Both the position numbers and the translations under genes were made by a program. A stretch of 64,000 nucleotides of DNA. It comes from Maricaulis sp047308265 (GTDB lineage Bacteria > Pseudomonadota > Alphaproteobacteria > Caulobacterales > Maricaulaceae). The DNA is taken from NCBI RefSeq assembly GCF_047308265.1, contig NZ_JBKQWY010000003.1, positions 248,001 to 312,000 on the forward strand. The letters run 5' to 3'. The stretch's first letter is position 1; each line of letters starts with the position of its first letter. Positions 1-8,365 of the stretch are shown piece by piece. The notes below the pieces were generated by a model. The model ran no database searches, was not told the origin of the DNA, and saw only the letters and a program-made list of their open reading frames with translations.

Positions 1-2
1 CA

Positions 3-1226
3 CACGGCAATACCACAGCGCTGGAGCGCATGTGGACCGAGCGCAAACTCTCCATCCTCACCTTGATCCGCGATCAGGATTATCAAACGGCTTATGACCT
101 CGCTGCGGCGCACGGCATGTCTCGTGGTGCTGATTTTGCGGATGCCGAATTTGTGTCAGGCTGGCTGGCCCTGGTGCATCTCGATCAGCCGGGCATTGCA
201 CTTGGACATTTCACCCATCTGCGCGAAAACGTGACCTCTCCGGTCTCCACCTCGCGGGCCTGGTACTGGATGGCACGCGCCGCCGATGCGATGGGCAATG
301 CGGATCAAGCGGCGCAGTATTACGAAGCGGCGGGTGAACACTCGACCGCCTATTACGGTCAGCTCGCCCTGACCGCCCTGCACGGCGATGAAGCTGTGAT
401 GGATCTGGGCGTGGATCCTGTGCCAACCGAAGAGGCCCGCCTGCATTTCGAGACTCGTCCCCAGGTGCGCGCCATGCATTTGCTGGCGGAACAGGGCGAG
501 GATTACTATTTCCGCCTCTTCATCTACCGCATGGACGACACGATTGATAATCCGCAGGAAGCCGTGCTGCTCGCGGAACTGGCCAATGATTATCTCTATA
601 CGCGCCAGTCGGTGCGGGCGGCCAAGGCGGCGCGTCAGAACGGGATGATCCTGCCGGAAAGCGCCTATCCGACCATCAGCCTGCCCGATTCCGAATTCAT
701 CGCTCCGGAAGATGCGCTGGTTCATTCCGTGATCCGTCAGGAAACCGAGTTTTCCCAGCGGGCTGTCTCGGGGGCCGGCGCACGCGGCATGATGCAATTG
801 ATGCCCGCCACCGCCCGCCAGACCGCGCGATCACTGGGTGAACCCTATCGGTTCAACTGGCTGACCGATGATCTGGACTATAATCTGACCCTGGGCATGG
901 CCCATCTGGGTGAAGTCGTCGAAGATTATGACGGCTCCTATGTCGTTGCCCTGGCAGCCTATAATGCCGGTGGTCATCGTGCCCGCCAGTGGATCGAGGC
1001 CTATGGGGATCCCCGCGATCCGGATGTGGATCCGATCGACTGGGTCGAGAGCATCCCCTTCTCGGAAACCCGTAATTATGTGATGCGCGTGATGGAAAAT
1101 CTTCAGGTCTACCGGTCGCGTCTCAATGCGGATGAGAGCACGCCCCTGTTGATCGAGGATGATCTGGATCGCGGATCAACACCCCAGGCGGTGTTCCAGA
1201 TCCATCCCGGTGCCCAGGGGCGCTAG
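3..1226 (+). CDS. Soluble lytic murein transglycosylase, 5' end outside window
   Basis: The frame is open from the first base of the window, so the N-terminus is missing; the 408 visible residues are about the C-terminal 60 percent of an Slt70-type enzyme (usually 600-700 aa). The first part is helical and repeat-like (the U-domain superhelix). The catalytic SLT domain starts near the RQETEF motif, whose first Glu (codon 741-743) aligns with the catalytic Glu of Slt70, followed by GARGMMQLMP and a later AYNAGG motif. The family cleaves the MurNAc-GlcNAc bond of peptidoglycan in the periplasm, forming 1,6-anhydro ends. The internal ATG at 30 is not a convincing start because coding sequence continues upstream. 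A terminator-like hairpin follows at 1342. Confidence 0.9.
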   Translation, partial: HGNTTALERMWTERKLSILTLIRDQDYQTAYDLAAAHGMSRGADFADAEFVSGWLALVHLDQPGIALGHFTHLRENVTSPVSTSRAWYWMARAADAMGNADQAAQYYEAAGEHSTAYYGQLALTALHGDEAVMDLGVDPVPTEEARLHFETRPQVRAMHLLAEQGEDYYFRLFIYRMDDTIDNPQEAVLLAELANDYLYTRQSVRAAKAARQNGMILPESAYPTISLPDSEFIAPEDALVHSVIRQETEFSQRAVSGAGARGMMQLMPATARQTARSLGEPYRFNWLTDDLDYNLTLGMAHLGEVVEDYDGSYVVALAAYNAGGHRARQWIEAYGDPRDPDVDPIDWVESIPFSETRNYVMRVMENLQVYRSRLNADESTPLLIEDDLDRGSTPQAVFQIHPGAQGR

Positions 1227-1341
1227 CACCTGCGTTCAGGCCGAGGCAAACGGCACGACCTTGCATAATCTTCATACTTTACTCGGTGACAAGTCGGGGA
1301 AGTCTTCCTAGATTAGGGCAACGCTTGGGGGCGTGAACATC

Positions 1342-1375
1342 ATGACCGACCGTATGGGGTTCGGTCATATTTTTG
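1342..1375 (+). terminator. Terminator-like hairpin upstream of the HExxH protein gene
   Basis: Perfect 8-bp arms ATGACCGA (1342-1349) and TCGGTCAT (1361-1368) enclose an 11-base loop and are followed by ATTTTTG. It can end the transglycosylase transcript. It lies just before the ribosome binding site at 1378, so it could also act as a leader attenuator for the next gene. Confidence 0.5.
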
Positions 1376-1392
1376 TTGAGGGAACCCAGTTC

Positions 1393-2415
1393 ATGGGACG
1401 TATGAATGTCACGCTGAGCGCTGCGCTTGCCAGCGCCAGCCTGGTGGGATTTTGCGCAACGGCGCAGGCCCAGGCTACACCGCAAACCGAGTCTACACCG
1501 CAAACCCAGGCCTATCGGGTCAATTCCGACGATGCCCGCCGGTTTGTCGAGGTCTTCAACGCCACACACGGCGCACCGACCGAAGAGGATCTGCAAGCGG
1601 GATATCTGGATGGTGCAGGCCGCGGGGTCGAAATCTTCACGCCCAATCGCATTGTCAGCGCGAAGAACCTGGCCGGCCGGATCGCCGACAATCCTGATGC
1701 CTATCAACGCGCCATTGATGTCTGCCTGCCGATTGCAGAAGACAGCAATGAGGAACTCAACCAGATCTATAGCCGCCTTGCGACCCTGTTGCCGGGCCAG
1801 GCCCTGCCGGACATCCATGTCGTATTTGGCGGTGGCAATTCCGGCGGCACGGCGGGTCCGGGTGCCCAGGTCCTGGGGCTGGAGGTGATCTGCGCCGTCA
1901 ATACTACCGAAGAGGAAATCCGCGCCTCGTTCCGCATGTTTTTCGCCCATGAAACCGTGCACACCATGCAGGACTTCTCGACCATTGACTGGTCCCGCGA
2001 TCCCCTGCTGGCGGGCGTGATCATGGAAGGCCTTGCCGATTATGTGGCCTGGCGTGCAACCGACGCAGCGCCCTCTGCGGAGCGTGATAGCTGGGCCCGC
2101 GAACGCGAAGCCTGGTTGTGGCAGGAATTCCAGCAGGATCGTGAGATTGTACAAGCGGCAGTCGCCAACGGGTCCGACCTCAATAATCGCTCCCCCGAGA
2201 TGCAGGCGGCCATATTGCGCTGGCTGCAAAACTATCAGAACGCCCCGGAGGGCTGGCCGCATGAGGCGGGCTATTGGGTCGGTCGACAGATCGTCACGGC
2301 CTATGTGGAACAGCACGGCAATGAGGTCGAGGCCCTGGCCGAACTGATGAATTTCAACGACCCCTACGCCGTCCTCGAGGCCAGCGGTTACAATCCCGTC
2401 GACGCGGTCGAATAA
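1393..2415 (+). CDS. Secreted putative zinc metallopeptidase (HExxH)
   Basis: Predicted 340-aa exported protein of unknown function. The N-terminus has a signal peptide ending near ATAQAQA. Residues 186-190 read HETVH, an HExxH zinc motif, and 26 residues from its first histidine a Glu at 212 in MEGLADY is placed like the third ligand of gluzincins (resembling DUF2268-type peptidases). These motifs suggest a periplasmic or lipid-facing zinc peptidase; the substrate is unknown. ATG at 1393 is chosen because GAGGGAA lies 8 bases upstream and the signal peptide begins there. An upstream ATG at 1333 would place a terminator-like hairpin inside the gene. It stands alone, convergent with the threonine dehydratase gene. 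Confidence 0.7.
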   Translation: MGRMNVTLSAALASASLVGFCATAQAQATPQTESTPQTQAYRVNSDDARRFVEVFNATHGAPTEEDLQAGYLDGAGRGVEIFTPNRIVSAKNLAGRIADNPDAYQRAIDVCLPIAEDSNEELNQIYSRLATLLPGQALPDIHVVFGGGNSGGTAGPGAQVLGLEVICAVNTTEEEIRASFRMFFAHETVHTMQDFSTIDWSRDPLLAGVIMEGLADYVAWRATDAAPSAERDSWAREREAWLWQEFQQDREIVQAAVANGSDLNNRSPEMQAAILRWLQNYQNAPEGWPHEAGYWVGRQIVTAYVEQHGNEVEALAELMNFNDPYAVLEASGYNPVDAVE

Positions 2416-2467
2416 CGCCGCTGCACCCGATTTCGATCATCCCTTGGGCATGGCCCTCACCCGATAC

Positions 2468-2527
2468 CCGGACAGTTTGATGTCCGGATAATCAAAATCC
2501 TCGACAGGGGGCGCAATGGCGCCCCCT
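2468..2527. terminator. Tandem hairpins between convergent genes
   Basis: Two perfect hairpins lie back to back: CCGGACA/TGTCCGG (2468-2474 and 2481-2487), and AGGGGGCGC/GCGCCCCCT (2506-2514 and 2519-2527) with an AATG loop. Position between convergent stop codons suggests bidirectional termination, though neither side has a long T tract. Confidence 0.5.
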
Positions 2528-2575
2528 ATTGGGATCGCTCCTAGTTCCGACCGTGACAGCCGGGCTGATGCGGGA

Positions 2576-3568
2576 TCAGGCGAGGTCCAGCGCCCGGGCA
2601 AAGATCTCACGATCCACATTGCCGCCCGTGACCAGGACACAGCTGGTGCGGCCTTTTGCATCGAGTTCACCGGAAAGCAATCCGGCCAGAGCCGCAGCCC
2701 CGCCCGGTTCCACCACCAGTTTGAAATGACGCCAGGCAAAGGCCATCGCCTCCAATACCTGCTCATCGCTCACAGCCACCCCGCCGCTCAGCTGTTTCTG
2801 ATTGAGCTGCCAGGTCATGGAACCGGGTTCAGGCGTCAGGATGGCATCACAGATCGATCCGGACAGCCGGCTATTGCGCTGACGTGTGCCGGATTCGAGA
2901 GAGCGTCGGTGATCATCAAAGCCTTCAGGCTCGGCAGAAAAAATACGCGCCTCGGGCTGCAAGGCCTTGAAGGCCAGGCCCACACCGGCAATGAGACCGC
3001 CGCCCCCTGCACAGCACACCACAAGGTCAGCACGTACGCCCTGCTCGGCCAATTGCTCACAGGCCTCCAGACCCGCCGTGCCCTGCCCGGCCATGATATA
3101 CGGGTCCTCATAAGGCGGAACCAGTATCCGGCCTTCCCGCTCGGCGATCTCGGCACCGATGGCTTCGCGATTCTCCCGCGCCCGGTCATAGGCAATGACC
3201 TCGCCGCCGTAAAACCTCACCCCGTCGACCTTGGACGCAGGCGCATCTGCCGGCATCAGGATCTTGGCCGAGGTTCCGACCCGTTTCGCGGCAGCGGCCA
3301 CACCCTGGGCATGATTGCCCGAGGAATAGGCCATGATGCCGCGTGATTTTTCGTCCTGTGTCAGGCGGGAAATCCGGTTATAGGCCCCGCGAAACTTGAA
3401 GGACCCGGTGCGTTGCAGGTTTTCAGCCTTGATAAAAACCCGGCCACCCACGGCCTCATCCAGGCGGTCATGACGCAAGAGCGGCGTGCGCACGGCCTCG
3501 GCCTGGATCTGTCGTGCGGCGTCTTGAACGTCCTCAAACGTCGGGATTGAAGTGGAAACTGCGAGCAT
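2576..3568 (-). CDS. Threonine ammonia-lyase (catabolic threonine/serine dehydratase)
   Basis: Cytosolic PLP enzyme of fold type II, 330 aa, deaminating L-threonine to 2-oxobutanoate (or serine to pyruvate). Lys58 in GSFKFRGA is the Schiff-base lysine, SGNHAQG (83-89) is the substrate/PLP Asn loop, and GGGG near 188-191 binds PLP phosphate. No C-terminal ACT-like regulatory domain is present, so it is the short catabolic type rather than the isoleucine-biosynthetic IlvA. A serine racemase cannot be excluded from sequence. ATG at 3568 is preferred; ATG at 3577 is in frame but sits only 2 bases from GGAG. Coding-like sequence does not continue upstream. Together with tdh and kbl it makes this region rich in threonine catabolism genes. 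Confidence 0.88.
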   Translation of the reverse strand: MLAVSTSIPTFEDVQDAARQIQAEAVRTPLLRHDRLDEAVGGRVFIKAENLQRTGSFKFRGAYNRISRLTQDEKSRGIMAYSSGNHAQGVAAAAKRVGTSAKILMPADAPASKVDGVRFYGGEVIAYDRARENREAIGAEIAEREGRILVPPYEDPYIMAGQGTAGLEACEQLAEQGVRADLVVCCAGGGGLIAGVGLAFKALQPEARIFSAEPEGFDDHRRSLESGTRQRNSRLSGSICDAILTPEPGSMTWQLNQKQLSGGVAVSDEQVLEAMAFAWRHFKLVVEPGGAAALAGLLSGELDAKGRTSCVLVTGGNVDREIFARALDLA

Positions 3569-3724
3569 TCGAACCATAACTCCACACTGGAAGACACCGG
3601 GAGTTGAGCGATAATCCCTTTGACCAGATGGATCAAAGGGATTGCGCTGTGAGCCGGATGGCTTTTTCATGGAGAGAGCGAAGAGCGGGACAACCCGCCG
3701 CGTCAGAAGATAAAGGGGAGATAC

Positions 3725-5368
3725 ATGACCTTGCGCGCCCATATGATGGATTGTCCGTTGATGATTTCGGACATTCTCGTCCACGCCGCCAAATGCCATG
3801 GCGAACAGGAAGTCGTGACCCGGCTTCCCGAAACCGGCGAGATTCATCGCCAGACCTATGCCACCACCCATGAGCGGTCCTGTCAGCTCGCGAATGCGAT
3901 GATCAAGGATCTGAAGATCAAGGAAGGCGACCGGGTCGCCACGATTGCGTGGAACACGCATCGTCACCTGGAACTCTATTATGCCATCTCCGGCATGGGC
4001 GCTGTGGTTCACACCGTCAATCCGCGCCTTGATCCGCGCCAGCTGATCTGGATGCTCGACCATGCCCAGGCCAAGGCGGTGTTTTACGACAAGACGTTCG
4101 CCCCGCTGATCGACGGAATCGCCGCTCACGCCAAATCGGTGAAGAACTGGATCATGCTGACGGACGAGACCCATCTCGACGCGGCCAAGACCAAATCGCG
4201 CGATTATGAAAGCCTCATCGCCAAGCAGGACACACGGTATGACTGGCCGGTGTTTGACGAATATACGGCGGCGGGCCTGTGTTACACGTCTGGCACTACA
4301 GGTGATCCCAAAGGCGTGCTCTACTCCCATCGCTCCAGCGTGCTCCACGCCATGGCCTGCTCCGCCTCGGACGTGATCGGTGTGGGCGCGCGGGGCAATC
4401 TGATGCCTGTCGTACCGATGTTCCACGTCAATGCCTGGGGCATTCCCTACGCCGCCTTGATGAACGGGGCGAAACTGGTCATGCCGGGCGCACAGCTTGA
4501 TGGACCCTCCATCCATGCGATGATTGAAAGCGAGACAGTCAATTACGTCGCCGGTGTGCCCACGGTCTGGCTCGGCCTGCTGCAGTATCTGGAGCAAAGC
4601 GGCAATCGCATCGACACGATTGAACGCGTGCTGATCGGCGGCTCTGCCCTGCCCGAAGCCCTCCTGCGCGCCTATGAGGACAAGTATGATGTGATCATGC
4701 AGCAAGGCTGGGGCATGACGGAAATGAGCCCGCTGGGCACTGTCAATGCCGCCCTGCCCAAGCATGATGCGCTGGACCGTGAGGAAGAGGTCAAGATCAA
4801 GCTGAAACAGGGCCGTCTGGTCTTTGGTGTCGGCATGCGCATCGTTGATGATGAAGGCCAGGAATTGCCCTGGGACGGCCAGTCCTCCGGCCATGTCCAC
4901 GTCCGTGGACCGTGGATTGCATCGGCCTATTACCGCGGGGCCGGCGCGGACAGTTTCACCGATGATGGCTGGTTCAAGACGGGCGACGTCGCTCATCTCG
5001 ACGGGGATGGCTATATGACCATCACGGACCGCTCCAAGGACGTCATCAAATCCGGTGGCGAATGGATCTCCTCCATCGATCTGGAAAACGCGGCCATGGG
5101 GCACCCTGATGTCGCTATGGCAGCTGCGGTGGGCATGCCTCATCCCAAATGGCAGGAACGCCCGCTGCTCATCGTCCAGCTCAAGGAGGGCGCGGAGCCC
5201 GATCCGCAATCCATCCTAGACTATCTCAAGAATGAAGTGGCCAAGTGGTGGCTGCCGGATGCCATCGAATTCATCGATGAAATGCCGATTGGTGCGACCG
5301 GCAAAATCCTCAAGACCAAGCTGCGCGAGATCTATGCGGGGTATGAATTCCCCAATGTCGACGCCTGA
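3725..5368 (+). CDS. Fatty acid--CoA ligase, AlkK/FadD-like
   Basis: 547-aa member of the adenylate-forming (ANL) family, activating a carboxylic acid to acyl-AMP and then acyl-CoA. The P-loop-like motif YTSGTTGDPKG is at 187-197, QGWGMTEMSP is the A5 motif, YRTGD is represented by FKTGDVAHLD, and the C-terminal domain ends with GATGKILK, carrying the adenylation lysine. Overall sequence resembles medium/long-chain acyl-CoA ligases of the AlkK type. A strong site AGGGGAG precedes ATG by 5 bases. It is monocistronic, with an intrinsic terminator at 5394. The exact chain length or aromatic substrate is not readable. Confidence 0.9.
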   Translation: MTLRAHMMDCPLMISDILVHAAKCHGEQEVVTRLPETGEIHRQTYATTHERSCQLANAMIKDLKIKEGDRVATIAWNTHRHLELYYAISGMGAVVHTVNPRLDPRQLIWMLDHAQAKAVFYDKTFAPLIDGIAAHAKSVKNWIMLTDETHLDAAKTKSRDYESLIAKQDTRYDWPVFDEYTAAGLCYTSGTTGDPKGVLYSHRSSVLHAMACSASDVIGVGARGNLMPVVPMFHVNAWGIPYAALMNGAKLVMPGAQLDGPSIHAMIESETVNYVAGVPTVWLGLLQYLEQSGNRIDTIERVLIGGSALPEALLRAYEDKYDVIMQQGWGMTEMSPLGTVNAALPKHDALDREEEVKIKLKQGRLVFGVGMRIVDDEGQELPWDGQSSGHVHVRGPWIASAYYRGAGADSFTDDGWFKTGDVAHLDGDGYMTITDRSKDVIKSGGEWISSIDLENAAMGHPDVAMAAAVGMPHPKWQERPLLIVQLKEGAEPDPQSILDYLKNEVAKWWLPDAIEFIDEMPIGATGKILKTKLREIYAGYEFPNVDA

Positions 5369-5393
5369 TCTGGCCTTTTAAAGCACCAGGACA

Positions 5394-5424
5394 CCCCGGC
5401 CCATCGTGGCCGGGGTTTTCGTTT
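5394..5424 (+). terminator. Intrinsic terminator after the acyl-CoA ligase gene
   Basis: CCCCGGCC (5394-5401) and GGCCGGGG (5408-5415) form an 8-bp stem with a 6-base loop, followed by TTTTCGTTT. Confidence 0.85.
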
Positions 5425-5532
5425 GGCTCAAAACTGCGCCAGCTTTCGACCTTACCGAGACATGGCAAAGCGGGACCGAACAGTCGAAAATCCCACCCAT
5501 GACGACTTGAAGCCTGTCGCCAGACCTCGTAA

Positions 5533-5551
5533 CTTATCGAAAATCGATAAG
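5533..5551. promoter_or_regulatory. 19-bp perfect inverted repeat before the superinfection immunity-type gene
   Basis: CTTATCGA (5533-5540), spacer AAA, TCGATAAG (5544-5551). The right arm runs into the ribosome binding site AAGGTG, 11 bases before ATG 5562. It could be a repressor operator or an RNA hairpin masking the ribosome binding site. No regulator gene is adjacent. Confidence 0.5.
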
Positions 5552-5561
5552 GTGATGAATT

Positions 5562-5768
5562 ATGGAAGTTTACATCATGGGTCCTGAAGTCGCGCTGGCC
5601 GGACTGATTTTCGGCTTTCTGCCCACGCTGATCGCGTTGATCCGCGGCCATCACAATACGTTCGCGATCTTTCTGACCAATCTCCTGCTCGGCTGGACCG
5701 GCATTGGCTGGATCGTCGCCCTGATCTGGTCCTTCACTGCCAAACGTCGACGGTATCACGCCAGCTAG
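5562..5768 (+). CDS. Small membrane protein, superinfection immunity family (Imm-like)
   Basis: 68-aa protein made almost entirely of two hydrophobic helices: residues about 8-28 (VALAGLIFGFLPTLIALI) and 35-60 (ending in GWTGIGWIVALIW), with a short basic tail. The pattern FLTNLLLGWTGIGWIVALIW is typical of the Imm/superinfection immunity protein family (PF14373), named after the T4 Imm protein that blocks DNA injection. Chromosomal homologues are common in bacteria with no proven role. AAGGTG lies 7 bases before ATG. Its stop TAG shares the palindrome CTAG with the stop of the convergent nitroreductase gene. Confidence 0.75.
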   Translation: MEVYIMGPEVALAGLIFGFLPTLIALIRGHHNTFAIFLTNLLLGWTGIGWIVALIWSFTAKRRRYHAS

Positions 5769-6466
5769 CGATCACCGTCCAGGATGCTGGCGACCGAGTG
5801 AAAGGGTTTTTTGGGGGTAAAGGCGGGCGTTGTCTCGCCCTCATCCTCGCGCGGATGGCCGACCAGGACGAGCAGCGCCAGGCGCTCCCCCTCATCATCG
5901 GTGGCCACCTCCTCAAGATAGTCCGACGCAGCCGGGCCATGCACCAGCGTGCCCAACCCCATCAGGTGAAGCGCGCTGACCAGAAAACCGGTGGCAATAC
6001 AGGCGCTCTCACGTGTCATCAGATGTTGGCGCAGCACTTCTTCTGCATCCTTGGGCTCACGATCAAACACCGCAATCATCCAGGGTGCCTCTTCCAGATG
6101 GGCACGCGAGCTTGAGCGCCAATAGGGGTTGGTTCCGCTCATCCAGGATTTATGACCGTGTGTATGCAGAAAATCGCGGGTCTCTGCCTCCGCCAGTTCG
6201 CGAACCGTGCGGCGAATATCAGGATCTGAAATGGCGACAAACCGCCAGGCTTGCCGATTGGCCGAGCTGGGGGCCGCCACAGCAATTTCCAGCGCTGAAC
6301 GAATAACCTCTTTGGGTACAGCCTGATCGGAGAAGGCCCGGATCGAGCGCCGGGTGGCCATTTCGCGTTGCAACGACTGCGCAGCGGCTACACGCCCCTC
6401 ATCCCCCGGACTGGGGATGTCCAAGTTCAGATTTCGTCCGCCGCCCAGGGCATCCAGCTGGCTCAC
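5765..6466 (-). CDS. Nitroreductase family flavoprotein, diverged paralogue
   Basis: About 233 aa, FMN-binding nitroreductase fold. RRSIRAFS (39-46) and APSSANRQAWRF (65-76) are the FMN phosphate/ribityl contacts, and ESACIATGFLVSALHLMGLGT is the conserved helix near the flavin. It aligns without gaps through the active-site lid with the neighbouring nitroreductase gene, yet the three residues that bind the iodotyrosine zwitterion there (E, Y, K) are Thr96, Leu100 and Arg121 here, so its substrate must differ. GTG at 6466 with GAGG 6 bases upstream is preferred; an in-frame TTG at 6478 is possible. It is transcribed after the paralogue, with a 123-base gap. Confidence 0.82.
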   Translation of the reverse strand: MSQLDALGGGRNLNLDIPSPGDEGRVAAAQSLQREMATRRSIRAFSDQAVPKEVIRSALEIAVAAPSSANRQAWRFVAISDPDIRRTVRELAEAETRDFLHTHGHKSWMSGTNPYWRSSSRAHLEEAPWMIAVFDREPKDAEEVLRQHLMTRESACIATGFLVSALHLMGLGTLVHGPAASDYLEEVATDDEGERLALLVLVGHPREDEGETTPAFTPKKPFHSVASILDGDR

Positions 6467-6589
6467 ATCACACCTCAACCACCCATCACCATGACGCAGG
6501 AATACCCCGGAGAGTTTAACAACGTCTCTACGGGTATAGACGTATGGTGGCTTAAAGCATGTTATCGCTAACCAATTCGACGTGGCGGG

Positions 6590-7261
6590 TCAGATCCAGC
6601 TGGAGATATCGTCCAGCGATTTCTTGATCAGGGCGTGTTCGGGCACCGTGGCGTTCGGCGCCGGATAGCCTGCCACAATCAGCATGAAGGCCTTCTCGTC
6701 CGCAGGCCGCTCGCAGACCGTGTTGAGAAAACGCATCGGATTGGGCGTGTGGGTCAATGTCACCAGACCGGCCTGATGCAGCGCCGCCAGCATGAAACCG
6801 CAGGCAATGCCGACACTCTCATTGATGTAGTAATTCTTGCGACTTTCCTCGACGGTCACACCGCCGCGCTTTTGCGCGAAAATGGCGATAATGACGGGCG
6901 CGTGTTCCAGAAAGGGCTTGCTGGCATCCGTGCCCAGCGGGGCGAGTGCATCGAGCCATTCTTCACCCGCCTTGCCCTCATAAAAGGCGCGTTCCTCGGC
7001 TTCGGCGGCCTCGCGCAGGGCCCGGCGCTTGACCGGATCCTGGATGACCGCGAAATGCCAGGGCTGGTGATTGGCGCCGGATGGTGCGGAGCCCGCTGCG
7101 TCAATCGCTGCGTGGATCACCGCGTCATCGACGGGGCGATTATCAAAATCGCGCACTGACCGACGGCGTTTCAGATCGGCGGTGAACGCCGTGATGCGCG
7201 ACAGCATGTCCGGTCCGGGATATTCGACATAGTTTTCAAGCGGCACGCGTTTATCAGTCAT
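6590..7261 (-). CDS. Iodotyrosine deiodinase-like nitroreductase
   Basis: 223 aa, FMN-dependent. RRRSVRDFD (32-40) and APSGANHQPWHF (59-70) are FMN contacts. Glu90, Tyr94 and Lys115 occur with the same spacing as Glu157, Tyr161 and Lys182 of human iodotyrosine deiodinase (4 and 21 residues apart), which bind the amino acid zwitterion of halotyrosine. The C-terminal part (IACGFMLAALHQAGLVTLT, then GYPAPNATVP) also follows that subfamily. Likely activity is reductive dehalogenation of halotyrosines or similar phenols, in the cytosol. ATG 7261 has GGGGAA 5 bases upstream. It is 51 bases downstream of tdh and probably co-transcribed. Confidence 0.85.
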   Translation of the reverse strand: MTDKRVPLENYVEYPGPDMLSRITAFTADLKRRRSVRDFDNRPVDDAVIHAAIDAAGSAPSGANHQPWHFAVIQDPVKRRALREAAEAEERAFYEGKAGEEWLDALAPLGTDASKPFLEHAPVIIAIFAQKRGGVTVEESRKNYYINESVGIACGFMLAALHQAGLVTLTHTPNPMRFLNTVCERPADEKAFMLIVAGYPAPNATVPEHALIKKSLDDISSWI

Positions 7262-7312
7262 AGTGATTCCCCGCCCCTGACCGGGCGTTACCTCCAGGAT
7301 CAAACAGAACGA

Positions 7313-8341
7313 TCAGTTCCAGTCGAGGACGACCTTGCCGGATTTACCCGAACGCATGGCGTCAAAGCCTTTCTGAAACTCATCGGCCGGATACCGATGT
7401 GTGATGATGCGCGAGACGTCCAGTCCGCTCTCCAGCATGGCGATCATCTTGTACCAGGTCTCGAACATCTCCCGGCCATAAATCCCGTCCAGCCGAATGG
7501 CTTTGAGGACAAGCTTGCCGAAATCCACAGGCACGGGTTTGGCCGGCAGGCCGAGCATGGCGATCTTGCCGCCCATGATCATCTTGTCGAGCATGGTGTC
7601 GAAGGCCTGCGGAGCGCCGGACATTTCCAGTCCCACATCAAACCCTTCACTCATATTGAGCTCGGCCATCACGTCCGACAGATCCTCTTTTGAAACGTCC
7701 ACGGTGCGGATATTCGGCGCGACCTGGCTGGCGAGGTGGAGACGGTGGGTGTTGATATCGGTCAACACGACATGACGTGCGCCGACATGGCGGGCAATAG
7801 CGGCGGCCATAATGCCGATCGGACCCGCCCCGGTGATCAGAACATCCTCGCCGATCAGATCATATTTGAGCGCCGTGTGGACGGCATTGCCCAGCGGGTC
7901 GAGGATCGAGCCCATCTCGTCAGGGATCGCATCGGGCAAAGGCACGACATTGAACGCCGGCAGGCAGAGATATTCCGCAAACGCCCCCGGCGCATTCACG
8001 CCGATCCCCTTGGTTTCCGGATCCAGATGGAAACGGCCGGCCCGCACCGCACGGCTGGCATCGCCGACCACATGTCCCTCACCCGACACGCGCTGCCCCA
8101 CCTTGACCCGCGTGACATTGGCGCCCAGATCCACGATCTCACCGGCATATTCATGTCCGACAACCATGGGCACCGGGACATTTTTCGCGGCCCAGTCGTC
8201 CCAGTTATAGATATGGATATCCGTCCCGCAGATCGCGGTCTTGCGGATCTTGATCAGGACATCATCCGGTCCGATCTGCGGCTCAGGCACATTGTCCAAC
8301 CACAGACCTTCTTCCGCTTTGGCTTTAACCAGGGCTTTCAT
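7313..8341 (-). CDS. tdh: L-threonine 3-dehydrogenase
   Basis: 342-aa zinc-type medium-chain dehydrogenase oxidising L-threonine to 2-amino-3-ketobutyrate with NAD+. The TAICGTDIHIYNWDDWA motif and GHEYAGE carry the catalytic zinc ligands (Cys38, His63, Glu64 region) and match E. coli Tdh closely; GAGPIGI is the NAD-binding turn. Odd: the segment after SGEGH, where E. coli Tdh has four structural-zinc cysteines, has Gly, Ser, Val and Asp at those positions, so the structural zinc site is absent. Start ATG has GGGGAGCG upstream. Its usual operon partner kbl is 4.5 kb away on the same strand. Confidence 0.93.
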   Translation of the reverse strand: MKALVKAKAEEGLWLDNVPEPQIGPDDVLIKIRKTAICGTDIHIYNWDDWAAKNVPVPMVVGHEYAGEIVDLGANVTRVKVGQRVSGEGHVVGDASRAVRAGRFHLDPETKGIGVNAPGAFAEYLCLPAFNVVPLPDAIPDEMGSILDPLGNAVHTALKYDLIGEDVLITGAGPIGIMAAAIARHVGARHVVLTDINTHRLHLASQVAPNIRTVDVSKEDLSDVMAELNMSEGFDVGLEMSGAPQAFDTMLDKMIMGGKIAMLGLPAKPVPVDFGKLVLKAIRLDGIYGREMFETWYKMIAMLESGLDVSRIITHRYPADEFQKGFDAMRSGKSGKVVLDWN

Positions 8342-8365
8342 GGCGCTCCCCGCACATAATCTCGA

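Noticed and set aside
3569..5209. Long open frame continuing upstream of the threonine dehydratase gene, suggesting a larger fused protein
   Set aside because: The extension is antisense to the acyl-CoA ligase, whose protein sequence is clearly conserved. The dehydratase domain is complete from residue 1 at 3568, and the upstream translation has no domain.
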